From Trileptium ribeirensis (taxonomy: Eukaryota; Nematoda; Enoplea; Enoplida; Thoracostomopsidae): a DNA stretch of 64,000 bases. The DNA is taken from positions 1 through 64,000 of the forward strand of contig JASANE010030195.1 of NCBI GenBank assembly GCA_030248225.1, written 5' to 3'. Below, piece after piece: positions 11,036 to 23,800 of this stretch. Under the pieces are notes generated by a model that ran no database searches, was not told the origin of the DNA, and saw only the letters and a program-made list of their open reading frames with translations. A program made the translations under genes and the position numbers. Each line of letters starts with the position of its first letter. Within the stretch, counting starts at the first letter, position 1.

Positions 11036-12459
11036 CGGTAACCAGTGATAATTTACCACTCTGGCCAGTGAGAATTCTTCGCTAGGATCGTACAACTCAC
11101 TACACTCAGACTTCACTAACTAAACAAATTACCTTAAATTTGCGTTACAGTAGCTGCGTAAGTTTGCTGTATCAGATGGGCGCCTTACAAAACTTCAAAC
11201 AAGGCAGCACTACAGGTGCATGTGATTAGTTGCAGTTAAATTAGCAACTAGATGTCTCCTAGACCACAGTCGTGTTGACAACTGCTTTCTGCGCCAATTA
11301 GAGCTTTGTGTCCTGCCAAATCCACCAAAATATTTTTGAAACACCACTAAGAATGGTTGAAAACTCGGAATAAACTGTTAACCTTAACCGTTTGTTATAA
11401 GGCATTAAATTCATTTAGAAGAATTTCCCTTGATGGCATAGTTTTCTGAATGCTAAGGCGTATCAGAAACTTTGGTAATATCCACGTATGCAACACGGAC
11501 ACTTTTATCCGAGGAGGTTTCAATAATCCATATTACTGAAACAGGTTCTTAAAAGATGTGAAATTGTTGATTTTGCTTCCAAACTACGCCGAACAACGCT
11601 GATACGGCTGTTCGTTGCTAAATGTACATTTTGCCTACTGCTTAATTAATTCTTTCGAAAAACTTGCAGCTCATGACCAATTTAGTTGATAAAGCACTGT
11701 ATATTAATCATCATAATCACACAAGTAAGGTTTGAAAAACATTTTCTGCAAGCGTAAAGTATGATGAAGTTCCACTGCTGGCTGATACATTGCACATCAA
11801 AATCAATTTGATTTTCATGCCGACACATTCAGCACTGATAAAATTGCACTTATTCTAAAAAATTGAACGGACTAATAGAAACGTATATGAATCTATGTGT
11901 ACCGATAAGCCAGTCTTCATGTTAGGTTGCACATTTTATTGGTAATATCATTACAGCTAAACTCAAGAATGGCAAAATCAAAAAATTTGCTTTGCCTATA
12001 AAGATACTGATCCCGTTTCTTTCCAAAACGAAACAACTAAAAATGCATCGTGACGTCAAACTGGCTAGTTTCGGCTACCAAGTTGAACTTTTGTCACCTC
12101 ACTCAGTCCCATAAGTACACTAAAACTACAGGAAGATTATTTAATGCATATTTCAAACCGTATGTACTCGTCCGCTCTCTAATATATTTAAAAAAATTAG
12201 AATATATCAAATTTAGCAATAATAACGTTTACGAATAATAATGAAGATGAGGATTTCTTCGATACTGTAACCGTGTTCGGAAAATCTAAAAACAGACTAT
12301 TTTATGCTAGTGCCTACAAGCACATAACCGAATCAAAAACGCCTCTATTTTTGAAGCCAAATTTATATATAGTATCTCTACCGTTCATTGATATCAAAAA
12401 ACGCTTACAAAATTTTTTAATGTTTTTAAATACCGTTCAATAAACTGTCAAGTACTTGC
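11036..12459. other. Intron 6 sequence, featureless
   Basis: No gene, repeat or structured element was recognised. It lies between the family-A array and kinesin exon 6. Confidence 0.45.
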
Positions 12460-12648
12460 CTTCAGGGAGTTTATCTCTTCAGTCATAGCTATCTTGCGCC
12501 GTTCATTTTCACACACAGCCTCGTTTAATTTTGCGATGGTCGCGTCTTTTCCTTCAATCAACAACGCTTGATCGCTGACCTTTTGTCGAACTGTAGCCTG
12601 CTCGGCCCGAACTGCTGCCAACTCGGTAGTGGTTGACATTAACTGTGA
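12460..12648 (-). CDS. KIFC1: Kinesin-14 (KIFC1-like) exon 6, coiled-coil stalk
   Basis: Exon of 189 nt, phase 0 at both ends, 63 codons. The acceptor is aactttag just right of 12648. The downstream splice site is ctgaag|gcaagt, a GC donor in its usual strong context (AG|GCAAGT), so intron 6 is a GC-AG intron. The residues (SQLMSTTTELAAVRAEQAT to TEEINSLK) form a continuous heptad pattern rich in A, E, K, Q and L with no glycine or proline breaks, as expected for the dimerising stalk. It joins in frame to exon 7 (TKTEFLGDD) and is preceded in frame by exon 5. Confidence 0.83.
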
Positions 12649-12834
12649 CTAAAGTTAAAAATGGCAATCGTGAGTAAATACGTTCTACATGTAAGAGTGA
12701 TCTGAATATTAAATTTTTATACAAACTAAGTCTGCACTACAAGTTTGCAGTAACATGAATATACCGACAGCGACGGCGAAATAATAATCTAACGATTCTA
12801 TGAACTTACTTTGAACTTAACTCGTTGTCCTGAG

Positions 12835-13265
12835 TCACTGATTGCTCAGACGGTTGAGTGCCATATGAATAAGCTGTTTCCATTGGTTCCGGCCCGCTGC
12901 GAGATCCATCATGATTTGAATGTGGTTATTAGACCAGTTGACCGCACCATAAGTTTCTTTCAGGAATTCCATATCCCTTTTGATCATTTTTCATAATGTT
13001 AGCTTGGGGGCGTTTCTGGCACAGCGCCAAAGGGGAAGAACTGGCGCGGTAACCATCAGGCGGATAAATCGGTTATTCGGCATTCAGAATAAGTGGCCAG
13101 CGCATCGTAGTCTGTTTCGTGTTACCGTTTCTTCCATTCGAGGTTGATTGTTACACATCATTCGAATATATTCGTTTGTGCGATGCTCGCTAATAGGGGT
13201 ATGAGTTATTTCGCGAAGGATTCTATGAGGATATTTCGGAATCAGACACAGTGTAAATGCTTTGA
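12835..13265 (-). pseudogene. RTE-like LINE, 3' end of the polymerase ORF
   Basis: Minus-strand reading from about 13265 to a TGA at 12835-12837. Recognisable pieces are RIRMMCNNQPRMEE-like sequence, RLRCAGHLF.MPNNRFIR, ETYGAVNWSNNHI and AAGRNQWKQLIHMALNRL, ending SNQ. The 'RLRW.GH..RMPNNR' and 'NRNQWK.L' blocks are typical of the region after the reverse transcriptase in RTE-type and related non-LTR elements. At least two in-frame stops are present. The reverse transcriptase and endonuclease are missing, as usual for a 5'-truncated copy. Confidence 0.7.
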
Positions 13266-13304
13266 ATTTTTTGTTTTTAAACAGTAAAGCAGCTTCAGAT
13301 TAAA

Positions 13305-13400
13305 TTCACGAAAATAGGTTAAGTCGTTCCTCAGTTATAGCCGATCGCACACATACAGACGGAATCTAAAAGATTTCACACCAGCAACACACAATCTCCA
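13305..13400 (+). repeat. Terminal segment of the composite element (family D)
   Basis: 'aggttaagtcgttcc..agttatagccgatcgcacac' to 'acacacaatctccactgcgttctg' matches the right ends of the two composite elements at 35470-35590 and 41310-41440. This is a solo end with no internal 366-bp units. Confidence 0.7.
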
Positions 13401-14445
13401 CTGCGTTCTGAAAACAAGACTAAGTGTTCTCCAATTTTTTATCAATTCTGTCTACAAGATGTTACACCGCACATATTGAAATGGTAAAATATGGCTGCCT
13501 AAATCACCGCGTTGCGGACTCAATAATGAAAAAACATAAACAATGCAATACAAAAAATTACCAAATGCAAAAATAACAATTGCTGACATTCGACCTGAAA
13601 ATGTATTCCCAGCAGGAGATTGCATAAAGTTATTATTGTTTCCGAAAATTTAGGCACATATATATGCTACGTCCACGGTTGCAGGGACGACAAGAAAACA
13701 ACCATTGCAGCGGCCACAAGACAAATAATTTTGGCGTATCATCAATTCTTTTTCATGTTAGAAGAGAGTGGTTAAATTTACCTCCTTAAAATTGCTGTCT
13801 CTTAATATTAAGATAGTTTCGTATTATTGGATAGGCAACCATTAACTTAGAAACAGTATGACAAGACCATGTTTGGTTTTTCGGGTTCCGGCGGGCTTCT
13901 AGCAATAAGTTGGCCTCTGGGGTCACTTCTAGGCATAAGTCCAAGGGAGGGAGGGGGCAAATTTTTAAACACATAATAATATATACGTTATATAATATGT
14001 TATTATAATGTATGTGGTACAATATTTATGTATATGTAACGTTTTATATCGTTGTTAGAAAAATGCTAGATTTTAACGTTCCAATGAACAAATAGACTGT
14101 CGCTTATAACCTTTTATACGTAATTTTAGAATTACCCTGTGAGCCCAGCAATACCGAAACCGATTCAGCACGCGGAAAACGGCTTGGTTCGGGAGCGACC
14201 CCGCCCCTCTCCAGTAACGAAAGCCCAGCTTTATAAGGACAATGCATGCCATCTATAAACGTACATATAACTGGCCTATCCACAGCCCTCTTAAAAGTGG
14301 GGGCATGTTCACTCTCAGGCCAAATTTCAAACTAGGGAATAAATGTGGATTAAAAATACTAAATATTTCCATATCTTCATGTTGTTTTACTGCTGTGCAT
14401 GTATTGTCAAGCTATAAAACGACGTTTTAGCATTAGAAATACTGC
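13401..14445. other. Intron 5 sequence, no gene
   Basis: AT-rich. A patch at 13860-13960 is G/C-rich but shows no conserved frame. 14350-14440 matches, inverted, the segment at 35612-35690 (cgttttatagctt, cagtaaaaca), a low-copy dispersed repeat. Confidence 0.45.
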
Positions 14446-14535
14446 AGATTAATATTTTAAAAACATTTAGTATACAAAAAACAAATTTTGAGATTAATAT
14501 TTTAAAAACATTTAGTATATAAAAAACAAATTTTG
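14446..14535. repeat. 45-bp tandem duplication
   Basis: The unit beginning agattaatattttaaaaac is present twice, at 14446 and 14491, with one C/T difference. Confidence 0.85.
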
Positions 14536-15134
14536 AGGCGAAAATTTTTTTATTTAGTTGAACATGGGGGGTTGACAAGGGGGAAAATCGCAAGAACACG
14601 GCGGATTTGAAAAGCAGCCCCATGTCCCCTCCCATCGTGACAGGTCAATATAAATCATAACATGACAAAATTTGTCGACTTAGCAGCCCAATTTTTCCAT
14701 TTTCAATACCGGCAGTGTTCCACAAGTACTAATCGACAGGCATAAACGTAGGCTTAAATCAATAAAACCAACCCATTAAAGACGTTAAACAACCCTACAA
14801 TCCCATCGCTGGCTGCTGATAATAGAACAAGCTAGTATACATTTTCAAATTTAACTGTAACTTCGTTCAATAATGATATTTGTTTGGAATGTCCTCACAA
14901 AACCAACCAACCACAGTAAACAGTGTATGACCAAAAACCGGACCGATAAAGAAAATACGCCCGTATTATCATCTCGTTTACCGTAATAAAATCAGACACT
15001 AATTCGAGAAGCATCATGCAATATAAGAGGTACGATGCAAAAGCTTGAAATATACTTAATATCGCTGTCAAATTTATTTAAAAGTATTCAGACATAACAT
15101 GTGACAGATTTGAAATAAAATTTAAAAAACCAAC
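14536..15134. other. Intron 5 sequence, featureless
   Basis: No gene, repeat or structure recognised up to the donor of kinesin exon 5. Confidence 0.4.
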
Positions 15135-15291
15135 GTTTGTCGCATCCAATTGGGCTTTAGTCACTGAAAGAGTAGCATTTAGTTGAATCAATTCTTGCTT
15201 TCGCTGTTCTGATTCGGTTTGTGAACAGGTTAGCTGTTGTGCCATATCGTTAAGGGTAGACCTCAGCGCCGCATTCTCTGATTTTGCTGCC
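15135..15291 (-). CDS. KIFC1: Kinesin-14 (KIFC1-like) exon 5, coiled-coil stalk
   Basis: Exon of 157 nt (1 + 156). The acceptor is atttta-ag with the exon starting at 15291. Its first base completes the GA left by exon 4 to give GAG. It encodes AAKSENAALRSTLNDMAQQL and continues through QTESEQRKQELIQLNATLS to DATN, a clean coiled coil. The donor is aaac|gttggt (GT at 15134), a weak but usable site. The exon ends in phase 0, matching exon 6. The fit of phases on both sides is the strongest evidence that this is a true exon. Confidence 0.8.
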
Positions 15292-16339
15292 CTTAAAATA
15301 TTATTACGCAAACAGAATGATAATCTACCAGATATAGTGTCAGCTAGTAACACAACTTCATTTTACAGAGATCGGTCCTGACCAGCCCGGATCTTTTCCG
15401 ATTCTGTTTGGTTTAATGTGATTCGGTGCAGACCGCCCCTGTACAGTTTCACTCTATTGTACTAACGTGCTTCCGGAATCGTGGGGTTAAACAGAAGACT
15501 CTATATGATCAACAGTGACCCTATTTCTTCAATATATTACCGTCTAAGTATTAATAATACTAGTCGATCCGATGGAAAACTAAAGGACGAATAGGAATAC
15601 CTTCCCCGTCACCGTGTAAACTGATGAACACAATAATTTTGACTCAACTCCTTAGTTTCGCAAATATGGCAATTATCCCTTTATAAGTACTGTTTACTGG
15701 ACTAAATAAATAATGGTAACTAAACATTACGTCAATTGTAAATGCTCGCCATAGCTATTCGTTGTAATTAATTGCTCAGAGCATGGCTTTTTTATTGTAA
15801 CAAGCACTCTCGGTTCTACATCCTTGCAAACGGCAGTTCAATATTCTAGTAAATTCCAGACGATAATCGTAGTTTCAAAATAAGCTTTCAAAAAATTCCA
15901 ATATTGCTGCTTAAAAACACAACCATATGCTGTTGTTGGGATTGAGCCCAGTATATCATTAAAATAAACTTGTGTCATGAAAAGAAGAAGTTAAAAGTAT
16001 GAGTGGTAACCGCTAAATTTTACTTCATTTATTCAATTTCTTCCAATGTAGTGTTGACCGGTTGTATTTATATAGTTTCAGGACAACTAAAATTCGCATG
16101 TTTGGATTAATAACTACTCGGTACATTCCAATGTCCGGAAATCCCGGGACGCGCAGCATAGTCACAACGAGACGTAAAATTGTAGGCCATTTATTTTCAA
16201 ATAACCAATGTAATGTTTTATCAACGATGGGTGACTAGCGATAAATGTTCATAATTGCTGAGTTTAGAAGATTAAACGCAAATTAACGCTTATGCATCAT
16301 GCCATAAAAATTAAGGCATCTAAAGTTGGGCTCTGCATT
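15292..16339. other. Intron 4 sequence, no gene
   Basis: AT-rich, with no conserved frame and no recognised repeat. Confidence 0.4.
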
Positions 16340-16640
16340 CGCTAAAAATTTTGCCAGGGGGATAAAGCGGGAGTCACGCCTGGTTCCGAACCGGGAATCG
16401 CCTGATTTTGTCAAGCGAAAAACGGTTAAAAATCGGATCAGCTTTGATGAAGACAAAAAGCAATTTTGAAGCAAATTTTGTGAATTTTTGGCTTAAGCAT
16501 GGAATTTTAGTACAAATTTTATGTGCTTTCGGACTGTTTTACCGAGTGGAAACAAAAAAATTGCCAATAGGCGATGAAGCAGGGGAGTCCAAAATTTTGC
16601 CAGAGGAACGAACCGGGGGACACTCGGTTTTTGCTGGAAT
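16340..16640 (+). repeat. Dispersed repeat family C, copy 1
   Basis: Bounded by two copies of the motif TTTTGCCAGGGG / TTTTGCCAGAGG followed by '..a.gaaccgggg' (at 16346 and 16596). The interior has 'attttgtcaagcgaaaaacgg' and 'gcaaattttgtgaatttttgg'. The same interior occurs inverted at 26690-26870 and in part at 36608-36830. Confidence 0.65.
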
Positions 16641-18227
16641 TTCAGTCATGCTTAACTAACACTAAAAGTCGCTGACAACAAAATGTTCACACTACAGTGG
16701 GTGCAGTTGATAGCACCTAATCAACAAACCAAGAGGTTTTAGAGGCTTGCAAAATTTTCAGCGAAATCTCATCTCACATTTGGACTAGCTCGAAATGAGA
16801 TTACGAACACAGATTACAGACTTTTGATCTGGTAATGTCTATGTTTGCAATTACCTGGCAAAGAATGAAACCCATGTGTTTAGCTGGTTATATAACAGCA
16901 TATATTATAGCATTCATTAATCTGTAGGATGCATAAAACATGTTAAGAAACAGTTTGTCCCAGGTCATGAGTCCTGTAAAAAATTTTAGAGAAGTTAGAA
17001 CACAGACTATTACGTGTCATATGCAAAAGGAGGAAACTACCAACCAATCAGTTATGACAGTAGACATACATAAAAAGATTTTTTGTACAATTAAACACTT
17101 TATTTCTGGATGTCCGGTACTGTATTCGAGAAAAAAGCTGTGAACGAGCAATGAGGTGTGCCAAACTTCCGCCATATTTCTAACCCCAAACTATCCAGAA
17201 GCACGAACTTGCCGCAATCGATGACAAATTTTTTCTATGAATCTCACATTGGACTAGCTCCATATGACGTATGAACTCAGAATACATACATCCGAAACAG
17301 ATGGTGTCAGTTCTAGTGTAATATCGACGAGATGCTGCTGCACTGAGCACATCCAAACGCAATGCCCATACAACCCCGGCTATCGTAAACTCAAGAGCGG
17401 ATCTAACAGAGTCATTTTTCTCGATCGGTCCTTCGATAAGCTACGGAGCTTAGCAAGCCGCAGCAGAGCTTCAGGGGATGTGTTCAGATTCCGCCGGAAG
17501 GGTAGCACACGTAGTCTAGATTGTACTACCTTAGAGGTCCCCAGGGAGGTTGGCTCCGTCAACTTTTCCTAGGCCAAGATCATACCACTATTCCCTATGC
17601 TGGTTCCACCTGGAAGTGTCAATCAGATTGTTATTGTTATCCAGCAGCTCCCACTAAAGCCCGACAATCCCCAGACGCTCAACTTCGGCTCGTTATTGAT
17701 CTGCGGGAAGGCGGTTCCTTCGAATTTTCGTCGACGGATATTTCGAAGAAATCCCCATCGCACGAGTCGCGTTCACACAGATGAGTCGGCGGATCATGCT
17801 AAGACTTGTGACCTCATCGGCGGCAAGTCTTAACGAAGGTCGTCGACTGGGGCGACGATTTCATACTCTTTTAAAACATATCGCTACATAGGGTATCAGC
17901 AAACACGAGAACACGTTGGGTTTTCAATCATTATTCATTGATAAGCTAATCGAAAACACGTTCAGCCAAGAGACAAGGCAATACGATCATAAGTTTCATA
18001 TGAGCTTACATCCACCAACATACAATTAGTATCAAGAACAATGCTTAGACGGTTAAATGAATGGGTTAGGTCCAACATCGGATCCTCGCATTCTTAGTCA
18101 AACTTTCACAGCGGTAGGTCAAACCTTTGTAAATTTTGACAACCCCGTTGATGTCGGCTGCGCTTACCCTACTAAAACAAATTCAGGGCATGCAACAATG
18201 GATAGCTCTATACAGTTAACCGGGCGC
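16641..18227. other. Intron 4 sequence; GC-richer tract 17260-17840
   Basis: The tract 17260-17840 is distinctly richer in G and C and free of long AT runs. Several overlapping frames are open for 60-100 codons on both strands (for example the minus strand 17562-17380, with repeated LR/RS residues), but none is recognisable and none is continuous. It is probably an old mobile-element or gene relic. The rest shows nothing. Confidence 0.4.
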
Positions 18228-19025
18228 CATGGAGTAATCGGAATTCCAGTTCCGGCGAACGGAAAAAGGTAAAACCATACCGGAATCGAAATTCCGGCTT
18301 AAAAATTTTACACATCTTAGATTGTTTAGAAGTACTTAGCTGTAAGCTTGGCTAACAAATTGTGTCAAATACCAGCAGGTGTTGTAAACATTGTAAATCA
18401 GTTTACCTTGGAGTAAGGTAACATATGTGCAACGCATCCAGAAACGGCATTCATGGTATATAATTAAATGCATCTATTGAAACTATGCCAGCAGTATCAC
18501 AGTTTGTCTCATTTATAGCATTTTGATCATAAATTCATCATCATGATCTAGCTGAAGGGTGCTTGTTAACCAACACTAGCCTAACAGTTTCCCTGACCAC
18601 TGACTAAAAATTTATTGTTTTGTAACCACATGAACCAATAATTTCAAGGTTCCTACGGAACAACATGTAGCAAACGTATTTCCAATAAAGGGGGAGAGGT
18701 GGTTTTAGACAAAAACTGTTTAGTCTGCATTCCGTTAGAACCACATTCAGTTTGACCTAATTTACGCAAAGCCGTATAGTGGAAGACATTTCTTTGTTCT
18801 GGGTGCCCAGAAACGACATACTGATCGATAAATAAACGTTATTAGCTTCCTCAGTCTCTTCAAAATTCAACAGAGGACAAATGTCATCGCAATACATTAA
18901 GTTTAATGTAAAATCTATGTTACATTTTAAATCCACTGTACCTTCACTTGTTCTTTCATCTGTTTTACTATATACTACGTATATATAAGTTTCGAAGTCC
19001 GGGTTCCGGTTCCGGTCATTCCCTA
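18228..19025 (-). mobile_element. Non-autonomous hAT element, old reverse copy
   Basis: 798 bp in reverse orientation. It starts CATGGAGTAATCGGAATTCC and ends GGTTCCGGTCATTCCCTA, diverged forms of the family termini. Flanking 8-mers are ccgggcgc and cagtgcgc (6 of 8 match), consistent with a decayed target duplication. Internal landmarks such as the reverse of 'cctggtcttcgaaattta' are present. More deletions and substitutions than the copies at 8.0 and 33.4 kb mark it as older. Confidence 0.82.
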
Positions 19026-19104
19026 CAGTGCGCCAATGAAAAACTAACCGCTCGATAATAACAAAACACTATTTGGCTGGTTCAGGCAAGCTAAAGGCGG
19101 TTAA

Positions 19105-19710
19105 CCGTCATGAAAAGTGTTCGGCTCTGATGAGAGAATGCTTCAGGAACATGCCCTACAAATGAGGGCTAGAATGTCATTCGACCTTACCTATCCTATT
19201 CAACGACGGGTTGATTACTTTACAAAATACAATCATATATGGTACATAACAGGTATACAACAGTCAACATTAACGGTATCATACAACAAAGATAATGTTA
19301 CAATACAAGAGACTGGTGCGACTCCTAATAGTGCGATTCATTCGAATGACATGACATTGAATTTCTCGATCGCTTATTGGAAATTCTCATATTCTAAATT
19401 GTTACACTGGGATATCCGATCTGAATTGTTTTCAGGTGAAATAATTCAAACGTTCCCGGGTAGGGCTATATATATGCGCGCAAGTGCAGGGGAAAATTGT
19501 GAACGGCAATTTGGTGTCGCAATCCTTTTTATTCGGTGCAGCTCAACTTACACGATGGCCAGTTAATCGGGAGCTAACATACCGGCTGTGGCTGCGTAAG
19601 CGTGCCTGTTTGGCAAAAGAACAATACAATCAGCACGGACAAAGATGCTGTTACCGATTTGGCAGGAAAAGGAAAGCGAAAGGTGGATTTGACGTCCACT
19701 AGTGTGTAAT
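19105..19710 (+). pseudogene. Degenerate coding remnant, unrecognised
   Basis: A plus-strand frame is open from about 19117 for 149 codons (SDERMLQEHALQMRARMSFD, then IWYITGIQQSTLTVSYN and AYWKFSYSKLLHWDIRSELF). The protein-like reading then moves to a second frame near 19484 (GKIVNGNLVSQSFLFGAAQL) and to a third near 19600 (QKNNTISTDKDAVTDLAGKG), ending at a TAA about 19708. Alternating polar/aromatic residues suggest a beta-rich protein. I cannot place it in a family. It starts ~80 bp to the right of the old hAT copy. At least two frame changes mean it is not functional as read. Confidence 0.4.
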
Positions 19711-22589
19711 AATTTCAGCGGGGTCGCGATGGATGCGAGCTCAGTAACACTAGGTTCGCTCGACAACAACTAAAATGGGTATATATATGTATACATATAT
19801 ATGTTCGGTGCTTAAATTCGGCTCAATCGATCCAAATATCAGGTACACGACCGTTCTAAAGGTTACAGGTCTCGTGAGTCCTACAAACCGTTACCCTATT
19901 CCTCAAATCGGAGGTCCATGTAAATGCTGTATAATTACATTCTAAGAGTTTCACGAAATGATTAATTGTCTAGCAAATCAGCAGACGTTCTTTATACCAT
20001 GCCTAGCTTATTACGACACAGGGTTCTATTAAGAACATGTTTCAATAACACGATAGCATAAGCTAAGAAAATTTTGGGACCTTAAGGATTATATTGATCC
20101 CCAGGTTCACGAACGTGCTATATAAATTTTATACCCAACTTCGCAAAGAAATATCTAAGCTCTACCTAGATTATTGGCGGATCAGTGCAGGAACATTATA
20201 AAGTCGTCAAAAATGCCAATTGTTTATCTCATGTGTATCCTCTTAAAGCAGCATTATAGCATTATACTTTGCTGGTCCTTAATCGATAATGAGGAGAACA
20301 ACGATTGAGCTTGTCAGAAGGCCACTGCAAAAACAACGATACGCTCGGGGACTGTCCTCGATTTTCCACGAAAATGATCAACCTATTAAACCGATTCGTA
20401 ATGTCCAACTCTATTTCTTAAACGGAGGATTAGTTTGTTACTAGATGAGGTGGCTAATGATGGCTGCGAAGCGATGGTACTCGTGGAGGGATGGGGACCT
20501 GCTAAGCTGACAAACCACGTTTTAAGGACGTCCTTATACGACACTTTAAGCAAATTCTAATCCTTTGTCACTCTACATAAACTTCATAAATACATACCAT
20601 ACAACTGCATAAATTCGTGTCATTTTCGGGGCCTGGCTTTCGATCGAGGTACTTGGCCCAACCTAGTAAAATGGTGGGGAAGATCTAAGAATTTTAATTT
20701 GTTGAAATTTTACCGACTTTCTCTGTGGAAATTTGTACAGCGGCTAGATTCAACCCAAATTTTCTATTTCTGAATAGCGGGTCATGATCCTATTCAAAAG
20801 CAGCCCGTCGATTCAAGACCCGATGGCGCGTCTTGCGATGCTACTAAAATTAACACAAAAATTTGAAGTTTCATATCCAAATTTACCAACACTCTGATAC
20901 AGCCGTGCTGCATTGATGAAACTATAACAGAGGAAAGGATATGCCAAACTCTGACTCGAATATACTGGTGAATAAATCTGCTCATGAAACTATATGTATA
21001 TGAATAAACTGACGTAAATTGGTAACACCTTGAGCGGCTTTTTTTCCGGTCGGGTTTATATTTGTTATAATTTTTGAACGACCGAGCTAGATAGCTCAGA
21101 TGAAAGACCATAAACTCAGATGAAAGACCGTGAACAGAATTTATAAATACGTATGTATAAATCGACAACAAGACCAAATGATCATTCTCAACATCAAAAT
21201 GTTAGCAAGAATCGATCGATGTTTAGTTTTAATATTTCCCTAGAATTTTTTTTATTTAACCTCGGTCGGCTAACAGTCAAACCCTAGATCCTAGCTCGAC
21301 TAAGGAAATCATGTATATAGTTACGTATTATTCACGAATGTCATGATTATTTGGTGACTTAACTCGTGACAGAGTGTGATTCAGAATGACTTCGGCTAGA
21401 ATAAAGAGCTTCCACGTAGGACGGACCAAGGTGGGCAAACAGAGAAGGAGCGATGAATACCTAAAACAGGACTCTATCATAGCATGTTCTCTCCAGTTCC
21501 GACAAAAGGTAGTTAGTGACTCCTCGCTTATCCACACCCACACTTACGTACCGTCTCCTCCGTTGTCCATTTGCAAGGCCAAACTCCAAAAAGAGCGTAA
21601 AATTAATACAAATAAACTGGAAAGGCGTCTTACTAGGACAGTAATGGCGTCTGAACTTCGCGCTGCCGACGTCCAACTGAATGGCTAAACATGGTCGGGA
21701 CGTCAGACTCCAACTGTCTCTGCAGTCTCCGTCCAATCAGAGACAATTTATTAATTCAACTAATTACATTTTAATTTGGGACTATCGTAAAGCGGTAGCG
21801 ATCCCAATCAAAAGAAATTCCTTTGGAGATTAAGGTAATTAAGAGGCTTATTAATTTTAAGGAGCGTGTCTGGCGAACACCCAATTTTTGGCAATCCTTT
21901 CGGGGTCCCAAACCTTACTCAGCAAAAACGTCGCTTATCGATTTGACACAATTTTCCAGACAACTTAATCCCCTAAGCTGTCAACGTCCCAAAACCCATA
22001 CTTTTCCTCAAATTATTCAATTCTTGGCTTATGTAATTTTAGTTTACTAAATTTAACAACGTTAATATTGATTCATCTTTGCTACATAAACAGTGTAGCC
22101 CACGAGAGCCTTGAGTATACTGTTGCATTTAAGTGATGTTAAAAATTCTAAGCTTACTTACTTAAGTTTGATCTTTTCAACAAACGAACTGTTTATATAT
22201 TCCAAGTCAAAGTACAATAAAAAAGTGGCAGAACCACTTACCCGACTGGCAGAAATCTTTAGGTAACAGGCCTCAAGACAACTGCTCAGCCTTTTAAATA
22301 CCTAAATTTCCGACAATTTTGAGGAATCCAAAATATAAACAAAAATCTATTTTTAGCTTAATTTTTGAAACGTTTTGCGTTAGCTCTGAATTCCCAGAAT
22401 CCACATCCAAAATCTGGCACTTACACACGGTATACAAAATGACAATAACATACGCAAAAGCACACTTATGCACAAATTTTATCCCTATTAACTTTGCAGT
22501 AGAAATATACACATTTTACACTACAAATTCACACCAAAAATCATTATACAAATTATATAAAAGAGTACACATTATGCATGCCCCTTAAC
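19711..22589. other. Intron 4 sequence, no gene
   Basis: Mostly AT-rich without conserved frames. A 22-bp perfect palindrome, atatatatgtatacatatatat, sits near 19780-19803. Overlapping frames on both strands at 21330-21740 look like chance. Confidence 0.4.
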
Positions 22590-23800
22590 ATCCCAGTTTG
22601 ACACTTTGTACAAACCAGAAACGTCTGTTTCGGCACCAATATCAACGTGCAAATACGTCTTTAGGTTAGCGTTGCTCAGCTGCTGAATCTCACTGGGTCG
22701 TCGCAGGAACTCGTCAACTTGCTCCTGCTTGACGACGTAGCGCGCATACTGATGAACAACATGCTCGCGCGTCTGGAACAATGCTTGCAATGAAATCAAT
22801 AAAGGAAATATATACCATCGACGACTCGTCCTCCATGAACGCCTTGATCGACTTATAACGGTCAGTGGGCGCGATCTACACAAAATCCGAAAATCCGATC
22901 GTTTCGGTAGCATGACGAGGAAATACTGCCGCAGATTAGCCTCCGGGATGCAGGACCTACAGACAACCATCTGCTTGGCACATATTTTGCAACAAACTTC
23001 GTCGCATTACCACTGACTTCCTCTGCCATTTGATACTCTGCTCGCCTCACAGCCGAATATTTGAAGAAGAAATATATTTGATACAGCATACCATGAACGT
23101 CGATATCCAATTTCCCGAGCAAAGGCGTTGTGGAAGGTATGCAGGGTACAGGTTCCAACGTCCAGCAGACACAAATTTTGCTCCTTTGCCGCGTCGTTCA
23201 ATAACTTAAACATTTTTTTGTTTACGTTCAGTCCACCCATGCCCACCGTTACGATTTGCCGAGATACAACCCATTGTCGGAACAAAAGACACGCAAACAC
23301 TTAGCAATGACGTCGCTTGTCGCAGTGGAAAGAAATACTGAGTGCATACAGACGGTCTGAACAAAGCTTGTTTTGTCCGACCACCATGATACGTAGATGT
23401 ACATCTGTTTCTTCACCTGTATGGTCGTTGTTAACACACACACCCGCTGTAGTGGACAATATTTCCGACCACAGCAACCTGCGAAAGTGCGATGCATTGC
23501 TGAAAACAATGCTGTAGGACAGTTTAGTTCGATGGACGCTAAAGTCGCTCGCAATCTTGTAGTGGGAAAACATCGCTGGGAACAAATGTGGTTTGCCGCA
23601 GACACACTGCTGGGCAGCCTTTAGAATTTCCGCTTTGGCGACTTTGTCCTCGTGACACATCAAAGAGGGCACGCCTGCCGCCGCCGCTTGCGATATAGTG
23701 ACGGTGCCAGTATCCTGCGCAACACATAACTTCGACTGGAACGAGCTTCGGAGGGCTTGGACCACACACGCATTCTTGGCTCCACATGCGTGCTGTCTAA
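22590..23800 (-). pseudogene. hAT-like transposase, central region, decayed
   Basis: Reads 23800 to 22590 across several frames. Recognisable order: a cysteine-containing N-terminal part with SLMCHEDKVAKAEILKAA, then SDFSVHRTKLSYSIVF, VCVNNDHTGEETDVHLR, the catalytic-core motif GGLNVNKKMFKLLNDA (family form MDGPNVNxK), DVGTCTLHTFHNAFARE, then FVAKYVPSRWLSVGPA and YKSIKAFMEDESSM. This matches the RNase-H-fold core of the hAT-like transposases common in aquatic animals ('S.DGPNVN', 'GTC.LH..HNAF', 'RWL'). The C-terminal hATC dimerisation domain is not next to it; a piece of one lies at 48.9-49.2 kb. Frame changes and stops are frequent. Confidence 0.7.

Noticed and set aside
21328..21740. Overlapping 70-100 codon frames on both strands
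   Set aside because: No motif, both strands equally open, and composition like the surrounding intron.
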